A DNA stretch of 17,595 nucleotides, from contig DASZPJ010000027.1 in NCBI GenBank assembly GCA_035550295.1, forward strand, positions 1 through 17,595. The letters run 5' to 3'. Under the pieces are notes generated by a model, which saw nothing but the letters and a program-made list of their open reading frames with translations, did not search any database and had not been told where the DNA came from. Shown one piece after another: positions 1 through 5,750 of the stretch (its first letter is position 1; each line of letters opens with the position of its first letter). A program made the translations under genes and the position numbers. This stretch comes from DASZPJ01 sp035550295. Lineage in GTDB: Bacteria > Patescibacteriota > Saccharimonadia > Saccharimonadales > UBA4665.

Positions 1-1
1 A

Positions 2-715
2 TTTCGATCGCCACACCACAGCGCCAGCCATATCGCCATCATCGGTGGCGGGATTAGTTTGCGGCCGGGCGAGATCAGCCTGAGCCACCGCGGCGTGCTG
101 TTTTGCGACGAATTACCGGAGTTCAACCGCATGACGTTAGAGGCACTGCGCCAACCACTGGAAGACCGTGTTATCACCATTGCCAGAGCCAAAGACACCG
201 CCGAATATCCGGCCAACTTTATACTGGTGGCGACGGCCAATCCCTGCCCTTGCGGCTACTACGGAACTTCCGGAACCTGCCGCTGCCTGCCACACCAAAT
301 TACCCGCTATCAACAGCGGTTGAGTGGGCCGATTCTGGACCGAATAGACCTGCACAGCCAAGTCCACGAGATCAAACACGCCAGCCTACTGAGCAAGCAA
401 ATCGACCAAGAAACAGATCAAAAAGTTCGCGACCGAATCGCCGCTGCCCGCGCCATCCAAGCCAAACGTTACGGCCGCCACAGCAAACTCAACGCCGACA
501 TGACCAATGCCGATATCAAACGGGTTGGACAGTTGGCGGCCGATGCCAAGGAGTTATTGGACGCCGCGGCGTCCAAACTAAACCTCTCCGCCCGGGCTTA
601 CATGCGCGCCGTCAAAGTCGCCCGCACTATCGCCGACCTGGCCGGATCGGAAACCATCACCCAGCCGCACATCACCGAAGCCCTAGCCTACCGCGCCCCA
701 GTAGCCGCCAGCTAA
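2..715 (+). CDS. comM: ComM/YifB family Mg-chelatase-like AAA+ ATPase, C-terminal part (5' truncated by window)
   Basis: The frame is open from base 2 to the TAA at 713-715, giving 237 visible residues. The true start lies before the window. The visible part begins with FRSPHH and an IGGGxxxRPGEISL stretch, typical of ComM/YifB just before Walker B. Walker B reads GVLFCDELPEF; the usual LFLDELPEF has Leu where this has Cys. It is followed by the Cys-rich NPCPCGYYG...CRC loop and the RLSGPILDRIDL segment of the AAA+ module. The last ~95 residues match the Mg-chelatase C-terminal helical domain (SARAYMRAVKVARTIADL). The Walker A part is outside the window. In the family, ComM is a hexameric branch-migration helicase that helps integrate DNA taken up by natural transformation. 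No terminator is visible after the stop; a new promoter follows at once. Confidence 0.93.
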   Translation, partial: FRSPHHSASHIAIIGGGISLRPGEISLSHRGVLFCDELPEFNRMTLEALRQPLEDRVITIARAKDTAEYPANFILVATANPCPCGYYGTSGTCRCLPHQITRYQQRLSGPILDRIDLHSQVHEIKHASLLSKQIDQETDQKVRDRIAAARAIQAKRYGRHSKLNADMTNADIKRVGQLAADAKELLDAAASKLNLSARAYMRAVKVARTIADLAGSETITQPHITEALAYRAPVAAS

Positions 716-725
716 CCGCTCAAGC

Positions 726-754
726 TTGCAAAGTATACTCAATAAGTAAATAAT
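726..754 (+). promoter_or_regulatory. Sigma70-type promoter for the 781-1416 gene
   Basis: TTGCAA (726-731), 17-nt spacer, AATAAT (749-754). The -10 differs from TATAAT at one position. The start site should fall near 761, leaving a ~20-nt leader that holds the GGGAG ribosome binding site at 770-774. Confidence 0.65.
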
Positions 755-780
755 CTAAGTCAATTAATCGGGAGTTCAGC

Positions 781-1416
781 ATGGCCAATACTAAAGTGCC
801 TGGTTTCAGAGAAGCGCCGATGTTACCCGGCGACGGTAACGACCTTCGTGCCGCGAGGCGTCAGGCTAAAGCCGCAGAACGACAGGCTCGGATTAACAAA
901 GCCGTAAGCCAGCTACAAGCAATGTATGACCTCGTAAAAAGCGGTCAAGTCGACACTCGAGGCATATCACGCGAACCGGAAACCGGCGAATTCACCTTAC
1001 GTCTCGGTGGCCTTGTCCTGCCACGACGGCTGAAATTGGCAATTGACGGGGATGGCGACCCGACGGGTGCTTTTAAGGTCACTCGGCCGAGACTAGAGGC
1101 CGTACAGCCGGATTACCGCCGAGGCAAGACTGAACATACTCACATTTCTGTTGATACTGTCGGCAAGATCGGCGTGGGCGTAGATGCCTACCATCCACAT
1201 TATTACGACGATAATGTAGTCTCGATTTTCAGGACGTTTGTAGCCCCAGAAGCTCTGTTGAGTGAGCAGACTCTGGTAGATCATCTAACTGCCGGCCAAG
1301 ATCCAATGGACAGTGATTATCCATCCCCGTACCGTGGCAATCATGCCGAGCTTGCCCTTCGCAATTTAGTCATTGGCGCCGAACAAGCTAGTGCCGAAAT
1401 TGCCAAGCGTATCTAA
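781..1416 (+). CDS. Uncharacterised 211-residue protein
   Basis: I do not recognise a family. The ATG at 781 is supported by GGGAG six bases upstream and by a good promoter at 726-754. Residues ~20-50 are rich in Arg, Lys, Ala and Gln (RAARRQAKAAERQARINKAV) and probably form a charged helix or coiled coil. The rest looks globular, mixed alpha/beta, with a His/Tyr/Asp-rich stretch near residues 135-145 (AYHPHYYDDN). There is no signal peptide, membrane segment or catalytic motif that I can name. It is monocistronic: it has its own promoter and the infC promoter starts 16 bp after its stop. It is probably a lineage-restricted cytoplasmic protein. The reading frame is convincing; the function is unknown. 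Confidence 0.8.
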   Translation: MANTKVPGFREAPMLPGDGNDLRAARRQAKAAERQARINKAVSQLQAMYDLVKSGQVDTRGISREPETGEFTLRLGGLVLPRRLKLAIDGDGDPTGAFKVTRPRLEAVQPDYRRGKTEHTHISVDTVGKIGVGVDAYHPHYYDDNVVSIFRTFVAPEALLSEQTLVDHLTAGQDPMDSDYPSPYRGNHAELALRNLVIGAEQASAEIAKRI

Positions 1417-1431
1417 GAAACCACCAACTGT

Positions 1432-1460
1432 TTGACCTCTGGCCGTCTCTCTGTTACAAT
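1432..1460 (+). promoter_or_regulatory. Promoter of the infC-rpmI-rplT operon
   Basis: TTGACC (1432-1437), exactly 17 nt, TACAAT (1455-1460), preceded by TGT as an extended -10. This is the closest match to the sigma70 consensus in the window (10 of 12). Transcription should begin near 1467, giving a leader of ~33 nt, too short for the long L20-binding leaders known in other bacteria. Confidence 0.85.
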
Positions 1461-1488
1461 GCTATGCATCTTGCAATCAACTAAGAGC

Positions 1489-1502
1489 GGGAGTAGGTCA
1501 TA
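1489..1502 (+). promoter_or_regulatory. Shine-Dalgarno and apparent AUA start codon of infC
   Basis: GGGAG at 1489-1493 is followed after six bases by ATA at 1500-1502. A TAG at 1494-1496 closes the frame upstream, and no ATG, GTG or TTG occurs in frame before 1545. The IF3 signature encoded at 1515-1550 (RLNQQIRAPQMRVI) shows translation must begin before 1515. The SD spacing selects ATA. Confidence 0.72.
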
Positions 1503-2120
1503 GCCAAGTTCACTCGCCTGAATCAACAGATTCGGGCACCTCAGATGCGGGTCATCGATGATGACGGCAAACAGCTCGGTGTATTGAGCCGGGCGGAAGC
1601 GTTGCAGCTGGCTGAAGAACGCGAACTTGATCTGGTGGAGATTTCACCGGATGCCAACCCGCCGGTTTGTAAGATTGTCGACTGGGGTAAATACAATTAC
1701 CAGCGCACCAAGCAGCTGCAGAAAAACCGTAAAACTGCCAAATCTTTGGAGATGAAGCAGATCCGTTCGGGACTGAAGATCGGCCAACACGATTTGGAGA
1801 TCAAAATGAACCGCGCGGCCAAGTTTTTGCAAGCTGGCCACAAGGTAAAGGTCACCCTGTTCTACCGCGGCCGTGAGCAAGCTCACCGCGACATCGGCTT
1901 TAGTTTGGCAGCCAAGATTATTGCCAACTTCGGTGATACAATAGTAGTCGACCAACAGCCGCAACTGGCGGGCAAGCAACTTAGCTTCGTCGTTCGGGCC
2001 AGCGGTAAACAAGAAGTTAAGTACGGTCCAGCTGAAGCGGCCAAACCCGCCGAAGCCGAACCGGCACAAGCAGAACCAGTAACAAAGGAGATGGCAAATG
2101 CCGAAACTCAAGACGCATAG
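1500..2120 (+). CDS. infC: Translation initiation factor IF-3
   Basis: IF3 binds the 30S subunit, blocks early 50S joining and discriminates against non-canonical start codons and wrong initiator tRNA. The N-domain is complete only if translation starts at the ATA (1500): AKFTRLNQQIRAPQMRVIDDDGKQLGVLS, with the IF3 signature LVEISPDANPPVCKIVDWGKY further on. The C-domain has KEIKF-like KQIRSGLKIGQHDLEIK, then FLQAGHKVKVTLFYRGRE. Length is 206 residues, slightly long because of an Ala/Glu/Pro-rich tail (KPAEAEPAQAEPV). The tail region overlaps the rpmI start by 23 bp, and the rpmI Shine-Dalgarno lies inside it, suggesting translational coupling. An ATG at 1545 would delete the conserved RxNxxIRAP segment and has no convincing Shine-Dalgarno. 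A rare start codon on infC itself suggests autoregulation as in E. coli (AUU there); that is inference. Confidence 0.95.
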   Translation: MAKFTRLNQQIRAPQMRVIDDDGKQLGVLSRAEALQLAEERELDLVEISPDANPPVCKIVDWGKYNYQRTKQLQKNRKTAKSLEMKQIRSGLKIGQHDLEIKMNRAAKFLQAGHKVKVTLFYRGREQAHRDIGFSLAAKIIANFGDTIVVDQQPQLAGKQLSFVVRASGKQEVKYGPAEAAKPAEAEPAQAEPVTKEMANAETQDA

Positions 2121-2292
2121 CGGAACCAAAGACCGCGTCAAAATCAGTAAGAACGGTAAAGTCCGTGTCGGCAGCGCCAACCTTAACCACTTTTTGGGCA
2201 AGAAGAGTGGCAGCCGCAAGCGAGCCTTGCGTGGCCTGACGACCCGTACCGGCAAGATGGCTAAAAACATTAAGAAGAACCTCGGCGTTTAG
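2098..2292 (+). CDS. rpmI: Large ribosomal subunit protein bL35
   Basis: 64 residues, normal for bL35, starting MPKLKTHSGTKDRVKIS and very basic throughout (HFLGKKSGSRKRALRGL). It is a small 50S protein. The start is set by AAGGAG at 2085-2090, seven bases before ATG 2098. It overlaps the end of infC by 23 bp in another frame and is followed 21 bp later by rplT, so this is the classical infC-rpmI-rplT order. Confidence 0.97.
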   Translation: MPKLKTHSGTKDRVKISKNGKVRVGSANLNHFLGKKSGSRKRALRGLTTRTGKMAKNIKKNLGV

Positions 2293-2313
2293 CCCGAATT
2301 TATAGGAGTTATC

Positions 2314-2658
2314 ATGCGAGTAAAGCGCGGCGTTACATCTCACGCCAAACACAACAAGATCCGTAAGGCGACTAAAGGCTTTAGTCACCCAAACCGGGTT
2401 AGTATCAAGCGCGGCAAACAAGCCGTCACTAAGTCTTTGCAGTTCGCTACCCGCGACCGCAAGAACCAGAAGCGCACCTTCCGCCAGTTGTGGAACGCCC
2501 GCATCAACGCCGGCGCTCGCCTGAACGGAACGACCTATTCTAAACTGATCGCCGGCCTGAAGAAAGCCGACATCACCTTAGACCGCAAGATCCTGGCCGA
2601 ACTAGCCGTGAACGAACCCAAAGCCTTCACCGCCGTAGTAAAAGCCGCTAAGAAATAA
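2314..2658 (+). CDS. rplT: Large ribosomal subunit protein bL20
   Basis: 114 residues, the usual size. bL20 binds 23S rRNA early in 50S assembly. The N-terminus is the family's basic extension (MRVKRGVTSHAKHNKIRKATKGF) and the middle has FATRDRKNQKRTFRQLWNARINAGAR, a hallmark segment. AGGAG at 2304-2308 lies five bases before the ATG. It is the last gene of the operon, followed by an intrinsic terminator at 2676-2703. In E. coli and Bacillus bL20 represses this operon through the leader or an mRNA pseudoknot; I see no obvious mimic of its rRNA site in the short leader here. Confidence 0.97.
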   Translation: MRVKRGVTSHAKHNKIRKATKGFSHPNRVSIKRGKQAVTKSLQFATRDRKNQKRTFRQLWNARINAGARLNGTTYSKLIAGLKKADITLDRKILAELAVNEPKAFTAVVKAAKK

Positions 2659-2675
2659 GCAAAGCAATAGGGATT

Positions 2676-2703
2676 AAAAAAGACCTCGGTGGAGGTCTTT
2701 TTT
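2676..2703. terminator. Intrinsic terminator after rplT, probably bidirectional
   Basis: A perfect 12-bp stem, AAAAAAGACCTC (2676-2687) with GAGGTCTTTTTT (2692-2703), and a 4-nt loop GGTG. With the A-run on one side and the T-run on the other it can stop rplT transcription rightward and the 2718-2939 gene leftward. Confidence 0.93.
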
Positions 2704-2717
2704 AATGTACGGCTCCG

Positions 2718-2939
2718 CTACTCCTTTGGACCTATAAGTTTTTCGCACTTAATAGGATCAAACAGCGCATCCGTGATTAAACTTGCTGCCAAGCAGACTC
2801 GCTTAAAGACTTCGTCCCGCTGATCTTTATCCAACGGCAAATCGTCAATCCACTCCCACTGCCAGTCAACTGCAGCAGCCTGTATTTCATTAACCCAATC
2901 AAAGACTTCAAGGTTCTCACCTTTGCTGAAACATTCCAT
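2718..2939 (-). CDS. Small uncharacterised acidic protein (73 residues)
   Basis: I do not recognise a family. I start it at the ATG at 2937-2939 because GGAG (2947-2950) is seven bases upstream of it. A TTG two codons further upstream would sit one base from that Shine-Dalgarno. The protein begins MECFSKGENLEVF, is acidic and rich in Trp (VDWQWEWIDDLP), and has an amphipathic stretch DEVFKRVCLAASLITDALF near residues 43-61. There is no signal peptide or obvious transmembrane helix. It follows RNase P RNA on the same strand. A weak -10 (TATAAT 3030-3035) could drive it, or it may be read through from rnpB, after which I see no clear terminator. It ends facing the rplT terminator. Confidence 0.66.
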   Translation of the reverse strand: MECFSKGENLEVFDWVNEIQAAAVDWQWEWIDDLPLDKDQRDEVFKRVCLAASLITDALFDPIKCEKLIGPKE

Positions 2940-3029
2940 ATTCAAACTCCAAATTAAGTAATCTCTAGCGAAACTAAAGTACTACTTAGCGGTCAGTGGA
3001 GTTGTAGTATGGCATTGTCATTTGATCTA

Positions 3030-3059
3030 ATTATAACGTAGTGCCAGATTATCTGTAAG
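3030..3059 (-). promoter_or_regulatory. Possible promoter of the 2718-2939 gene inside the 3' end of rnpB
   Basis: On the minus strand CTTACA (3054-3059), 18-nt spacer, TATAAT (3030-3035). The -10 is perfect, but the -35 lies in the conserved GGCUUACAG block of RNase P RNA and may be fortuitous. Confidence 0.4.
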
Positions 3060-3393
3060 CCGGGTTCTGTCGAGACTGGTCATCTATCTAGGCCGGCCAT
3101 TGCTGACAGGCTCGAGCGGTTTTTGTGGTGGATCCTTAGCGGGACGCTTTGGGCTTTAGGCCCTAAAGTTTCCATCTCCTTGCAGCAGGCAGGGTTTACC
3201 TCTTCCACACGTCACCGTGCAGAACTGTGGGCTCTTACCCCACTCTTTTCACCTTTACCGCCGAAGCGGAAGTATCGTTTCTGTGGCACTTTCCCTAGGC
3301 TTACGCCCGGTCGCCGTTAGCGACTGCCATTTCCCTTTGCTGCCCGGACTTTCCTCGTATCGTTGCCGACACGCGACCAATCAATAATCTGGC
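3043..3393 (-). ncRNA. rnpB: RNase P RNA (catalytic subunit of ribonuclease P)
   Basis: This RNA removes the 5' leader from precursor tRNAs. All main landmarks are present on the minus strand. The ends pair as P1 (GCCAGATTAT at the 5' end with its exact complement at 3043-3052, 10 bp). P2 is GATTGGTC with GACCAGTC. P3 is GUGUCG-GCAA-CGAUAC with a GNRA loop. The 5' P4 block is GAGGAAAGUCCGGGC and the 3' block ACAGAACCCGGCUUACAG. A UUCG-capped stem CCGC/GCGG lies at 3258-3269. GAGGUAAACCC resembles the L15 region that binds tRNA CCA ends. At ~350 nt it is a typical bacterial size. Its promoter is at 3400-3428, placing the start at P1. I see no clear terminator downstream. Confidence 0.96.
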
Positions 3394-3399
3394 TCAAGC

Positions 3400-3428
3400 A
3401 GTATAGCACCTCTGTTAATTTTTGTCAT
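3400..3428 (-). promoter_or_regulatory. rnpB promoter
   Basis: On the minus strand ATGACA (3423-3428), 17-nt spacer, TATACT (3400-3405), with TGC before the -10. Each hexamer differs from consensus at one position. The start should fall at ~3393-3394, precisely the first base of helix P1. Confidence 0.85.
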
Positions 3429-3436
3429 GCTACACT
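3428..3436 (+). promoter_or_regulatory. Extended -10 element for a leaderless mRNA (gene 3443-3754)
   Basis: TGC-TACACT at 3428-3436, then six bases, then ATG at 3443. No Shine-Dalgarno and no good -35 are visible. It overlaps the divergent rnpB promoter by one base and shares its neighbourhood. Confidence 0.6.
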
Positions 3437-3442
3437 AATCGC

Positions 3443-3754
3443 ATGACCCAGCGCCGCGTAATCCGAATCATTCTCATCTTGAATGTGTTGGCCGCAATTT
3501 ACGTGAGTTGGGGCGCAGCATCATTCTTTCACACCCAACATAGTGAGTGTGATGTGATTCCCAGCGATCCAAGTCTAGCCTGGACAGTTATCGGGGGTTC
3601 CGCCATCGCGGTTGCGCTCAGCGCGCTGCTATTTTATAAACAACCGCACATCACCTGGCTGAAATGGCTGCTCTTGGCAATACTAGTGCTGGTGTCGTTT
3701 TTGTTCTACTTTATCTTCCTGTTTGGCATGGGCTGGGCATTTTGGTGCTTCTAA
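3443..3754 (+). CDS. Small integral membrane protein of unknown function (103 residues)
   Basis: Three hydrophobic segments can be seen: residues ~6-29 (IRIILILNVLAAIYVSWG), ~47-66 (AWTVIGGSAIAVALSALLFY) and ~72-103 (WLLLAILVLVSFLFYFIFLF), joined by short loops, with one Cys in the first loop (SECDV) and one near the C-terminus. The family is not recognised. I choose ATG 3443 over an upstream TTG at 3422 because an extended -10 ends six bases before it, which would make the mRNA leaderless, and because the TTG would lie within the promoter. The gene converges on the RNase H fusion gene so closely that both stop codons lie in the four bases CTAA at 3751-3754. Confidence 0.75.
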   Translation: MTQRRVIRIILILNVLAAIYVSWGAASFFHTQHSECDVIPSDPSLAWTVIGGSAIAVALSALLFYKQPHITWLKWLLLAILVLVSFLFYFIFLFGMGWAFWCF

Positions 3755-4443
3755 TGACTAAGGCCAAGATGATCGTCTAGGGCACGGTTGACGGCGGCGT
3801 CGGCTAGCTTGTTGAACTCGCGTGGCACGTGGCTGATGTGAGTTTCCTGGAACTGCTTCATAAGTTGTTTGATGGCGTCGTGGATCGGCCACAAGTCGCG
3901 GTTTTTCACCTTGAAAATGCCGTTGATCTGGTTCACCACTAGTAGGCTGTCCATGTAAATTTCAACTTCTTTGACGCCCATCTTTAGGCATTCTTCCAAG
4001 CCGAGCTTCAGTGCCGTGTATTCGGCCTGGTTGTTGGTGGTGACGCCCAGATAAACGCCTTGGTCGACCAGTACGTTGTCTTCCATATCGAGGATCACAA
4101 AGCCGCTGGCCGACGGCCCGGGATTGCCGCGCGAGCCGCCATCGCCAAATAGTTTGACCTTGTCGGGGTGGATTGCCGGATTGGCTTCTTTTTCGGCTTG
4201 CGGTGCTTCGCCTTCATACAATTTGTCGATAGCTGTCGCCATGGCGTGGTCTTTGTCGGTAATGTTGTTGTCGCCTTCGTGGGTGATCAGCCAGACTTGC
4301 ACCACATTCCATTCGTTTTCCCAGCGCGGATGATGCTGCATCTCTTCGGCCAGCACGGCAACCTTCTCCATAAACGCCCAGGCGTGCTTGAAATCGTCGA
4401 AGTTAAATTGTTTGTAGAGCCCATGTTTTGTTGTTTGCCACAT
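3751..4443 (-). CDS. Fusion of a pterin-4a-carbinolamine dehydratase-like domain to RNase HI
   Basis: Two families are joined in 230 residues. Residues ~13-77 match pterin-4a-carbinolamine dehydratase (PCD/DCoH): FDDFKHAWAFMEKVAVLAEE, then HHP-x-W (H37, H38) and TH (H55), the three histidines of the PCD active site, then ITDKD. Residues ~95-225 are RNase HI: FGDGGSRGNPG (D101), NNQAEYTAL (E141), YMDSLLVV (D165) and NKLADAAVNRAL (D215), so the catalytic DEDD set is complete. A short Glu/Ala/Pro linker lies between (~78-94). RNase HI removes RNA from RNA-DNA hybrids; PCD dehydrates 4a-hydroxytetrahydropterins. The ATG at 4443 has no Shine-Dalgarno but follows an extended -10 by seven bases. The PCD half may be enzymatic or structural; this is undecided. 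Confidence 0.9.
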   Translation of the reverse strand: MWQTTKHGLYKQFNFDDFKHAWAFMEKVAVLAEEMQHHPRWENEWNVVQVWLITHEGDNNITDKDHAMATAIDKLYEGEAPQAEKEANPAIHPDKVKLFGDGGSRGNPGPSASGFVILDMEDNVLVDQGVYLGVTTNNQAEYTALKLGLEECLKMGVKEVEIYMDSLLVVNQINGIFKVKNRDLWPIHDAIKQLMKQFQETHISHVPREFNKLADAAVNRALDDHLGLSH

Positions 4444-4450
4444 GCCTACT

Positions 4451-4459
4451 ATCTTAGCA
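4451..4459 (-). promoter_or_regulatory. Extended -10 for a leaderless mRNA (PCD-RNase HI gene)
   Basis: TGC-TAAGAT on the minus strand (4459 down to 4451), seven bases before the ATG at 4443. No -35 resembling consensus and no Shine-Dalgarno. Confidence 0.6.
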
Positions 4460-4487
4460 CGGCCAAAGGTAGTTGGCCTGGATAGAT

Positions 4488-4802
4488 TTAAGAAACTTGC
4501 TCGGGCTGAGCAACTTCAATTATTCGGGGATCAATGCTGCCTACCCAAGTACCGGGTCGTCTGGCTGGCCGACAAGCATCTTCTGGAGCAGCATCTTTGA
4601 CGCGCACAGCAAACCATCCTCCAGGCCCAGGGCTGACAAGCATGCCCGCAGCGCAGCGACCACACATAGTAGCTATTTGATCATCGCCAACTGTCTCACC
4701 GGCACGCACAGTCTCTGTAACATCAGCCCTAGCCTGCCGATAATCTTTGCCGCCATTGGCTGTCGATAACCGTTCCACCAAGCATTGTTCATCAAAATTC
4801 AT
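4488..4802 (-). CDS. Uncharacterised 104-residue protein with a CxxC motif
   Basis: The family is not recognised. It has a CxxC (TMCGRCAAGM, residues ~46-55) and two further cysteines (residues 7 and ~77), so a metal or redox site is possible but unproven. It is Gly- and Pro-rich in the middle (SPGPGGWFAVRV) and ends in a probable beta segment. No signal peptide or membrane helix. The frame is supported by a promoter placed as for its neighbours: TTGAAT, 16 nt, TGA-TACAAT, then six bases and the ATG at 4802, with no Shine-Dalgarno. It ends 44 bp before the RNase H fusion gene, which has its own -10. The opposite strand also carries an open frame here, but without start signals. Confidence 0.62.
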   Translation of the reverse strand: MNFDEQCLVERLSTANGGKDYRQARADVTETVRAGETVGDDQIATMCGRCAAGMLVSPGPGGWFAVRVKDAAPEDACRPARRPGTWVGSIDPRIIEVAQPEQVS

Positions 4803-4808
4803 CCATAA

Positions 4809-4836
4809 ATTGTATCATATTCTATGGATTATTCAA
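4809..4836 (-). promoter_or_regulatory. Promoter with leaderless spacing (gene 4488-4802)
   Basis: On the minus strand TTGAAT (4831-4836), 16-nt spacer ending in TGA, TACAAT (4809-4814), six bases, then ATG at 4802. Confidence 0.68.
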
Positions 4837-4854
4837 GTAAGGGCTGGGCGGTAT

Positions 4855-5274
4855 TTAGGCTCTGGTAGCGTGATGGGTGTAATGCGTACCTCTGTCGGAC
4901 TGGCCAATCGTCACCAAGCGCGCCAAGGCCCATGCAACCAAGGCGTACACGACCATAGCGATCAGTGTGTAAATTTCAAACCGTCCCACTCCCAGCCGCT
5001 GGTCATAGCTAAACAGCCCGAAGAACGGTGCCACAAACGGATGGCTGACGCTATAAATAAAGTTAGCAAAGCCATTGCCCGGATTAGCGCCCAGTAAGGC
5101 TAGCATAAACCTGACTATTAAGAGCGCTACCAGTACGCCCGCCACGTACCAAATCACGCGGGCAACCAGCGTCGATAGCGTTGGCGTAGCCGTAGTCACT
5201 TCGTGCACAGCGCTGGTGCTAGCCATATTGGTCGGAGTTTCTACCTCTTCTATATGTTCAATTCTATCTACCAT
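4855..5274 (-). CDS. YggT-family integral membrane protein
   Basis: 139 residues. After a soluble, Thr/Glu-rich N-terminus (~1-33) there is a long hydrophobic helix at ~34-60 (VIWYVAGVLVALLIVRFMLALLG), then the family's typical loop NPGNGFANFIYSVSHPFVAPFFGLF, and a second helix at ~98-121 (YTLIAMVVYALVAWALARLV). YggT proteins are small inner-membrane proteins of poorly defined role, often near cell-division genes in other bacteria; that neighbourhood is absent here. AGGAGG (5279-5284) lies four bases before the ATG. It follows the 50-residue membrane protein by 15 bp, so the two form an operon. Confidence 0.85.
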   Translation of the reverse strand: MVDRIEHIEEVETPTNMASTSAVHEVTTATPTLSTLVARVIWYVAGVLVALLIVRFMLALLGANPGNGFANFIYSVSHPFVAPFFGLFSYDQRLGVGRFEIYTLIAMVVYALVAWALARLVTIGQSDRGTHYTHHATRA

Positions 5275-5289
5275 AAAACCTCCTTCTCA

Positions 5290-5442
5290 TTAATACGTAG
5301 TGTGGCGACGGCCACTAATCAAGTGGATCAGCAGCAAGACCACCCCAACAATTAGTAACAGGTGAATAAATCCTCCAGCAATGTGGAACGAAAATCCCAG
5401 CAGCCAGAGTAGTAAAACCACCAAACCCGCAATCAAAACCAT
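5290..5442 (-). CDS. 50-residue hydrophobic membrane protein (Lmo0937-like)
   Basis: A tiny gene of 50 codons: MVLIAGLVVLLLWLLGFS, then GGFIHLLLIVGVVLLLIHL and a basic tail SGRRHTTY. The two hydrophobic helices joined by a Gly-Gly-Phe-Ile-His turn and followed by GRR are the pattern of the small lmo0937-family membrane proteins found in many bacteria, whose function is unknown but often stress-related. AGGAGGG precedes the ATG at 5442 by four bases. It is the first gene of a two-gene operon with the YggT-family gene. Both protein pattern and Shine-Dalgarno make it convincing despite its size. Confidence 0.82.
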   Translation of the reverse strand: MVLIAGLVVLLLWLLGFSFHIAGGFIHLLLIVGVVLLLIHLISGRRHTTY

Positions 5443-5461
5443 AATACCCTCCTTTTATTTA

Positions 5462-5467
5462 ATCTTA
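5462..5467 (-). promoter_or_regulatory. Possible -10 for the 5442/5274 membrane-protein operon
   Basis: TAAGAT on the minus strand, 19 bases before the ATG at 5442, leaving room for the AGGAGGG Shine-Dalgarno. No convincing -35 and no TGN extension. Confidence 0.4.
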
Positions 5468-5542
5468 GGCAAGCATAGCCAATATCCAGCACGCCGGCAG
5501 TAAGAAGGCTAACAGTTTTGCTGTTTATGAGTTAGTTCACAG

Positions 5543-5575
5543 ATGCAAAAAGCCGGACAAGCCAGGCCTTTGCAT
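5543..5575. repeat. Decayed copy of the tRNA-Pro terminator hairpin
   Basis: The stretch begins ATGCAAAAAGCC and ends CCTTTGCAT, resembling the functional hairpin at 5716-5750 (ATACAAAAAGCC...TTTTTGTAT), including the shared ACAAG loop. It directly abuts the duplicated tRNA 3' fragment, as the real hairpin abuts the real tRNA. Confidence 0.65.
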
Positions 5576-5593
5576 GGTCAGGGTGACAGGACT
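5574..5593 (-). repeat. Direct repeat: partial copy of the tRNA-Pro 3' end
   Basis: A 20-bp perfect match to 5749-5768, offset by 175 bp. It contains the 3' side of the T stem, the 3' acceptor strand, the discriminator A and CCA of tRNA-Pro. Identity stops at 5594. It is a tRNA fragment, not a gene. It may be a remnant of a lost tandem tRNA or of an integration site. Confidence 0.8.
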
Positions 5594-5715
5594 ATCGCGC
5601 GCCTAAGGGGCGCGCTCCTTCCTGCGATGCTCGGCAAACCTGCGCCAGCGCAGCTTTGCCTGTGCTTCTCGTCCGCGACCCTGCGGTCCCAGTTCCTGCG
5701 CCGGCCACGCCCACC

Positions 5716-5750
5716 ATACAAAAAGCCCGCACAAGGCGGACTTTTTGTAT
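5716..5750 (-). terminator. Intrinsic terminator of tRNA-Pro
   Basis: A 15-bp stem with one mismatch: ATACAAAAAGCCCGC (5716-5730), loop ACAAG, GCGGACTTTTTGTAT (5736-5750). On the minus strand the T-run follows the GC core. It begins at the last A of the encoded CCA. Confidence 0.85.

Larger units (their letters stand above)
5443..5749. other. 307-bp stretch without a protein gene: promoter side of the small membrane operon, then duplicated tRNA-Pro 3' debris
   Basis: From right to left on the minus strand it holds the tRNA-Pro terminator (5716-5750), a GC-rich segment with small palindromes (GCGCGCC-taagg-GGCGCGC at ~5597-5615, TGCGC-CA-GCGCA near 5650), a second copy of the tRNA 3' end (5574-5593) and a decayed copy of the terminator hairpin (5543-5575). 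TAAGAT at 5462-5467 may be the -10 of the 5442 gene. No open frame here has start signals. Confidence 0.6.

Noticed and set aside
103..753. Open frame overlapping comM on the plus strand
   Set aside because: It is a shadow of the comM frame; it is Arg/Pro-rich low-complexity translation without a ribosome binding site, while the comM frame has clear family motifs.
1464..1484. Six-codon open frame ATG...TAA (MHLAIN) in the infC leader, a possible leader peptide
   Set aside because: It lies at or before the expected transcription start (~1467) and has no ribosome binding site.
1545..2120. infC starting at ATG 1545
   Set aside because: It would lose the conserved RxNxxIRAP part of the IF3 N-domain and has no convincing Shine-Dalgarno.
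3123..3320. 65-codon open frame on the plus strand
   Set aside because: It lies entirely antisense within RNase P RNA and has no start signals.
4520..4535. ATTCGGGGATC resembling part of the folP-folK inverted repeat
   Set aside because: Only 11-12 bases match and it lies within a coding sequence; too short to be a second copy.
4473..4769. Plus-strand open frame opposite the CxxC protein gene
   Set aside because: No promoter or ribosome binding site, whereas the minus-strand frame has a promoter with the same spacing as its neighbours.
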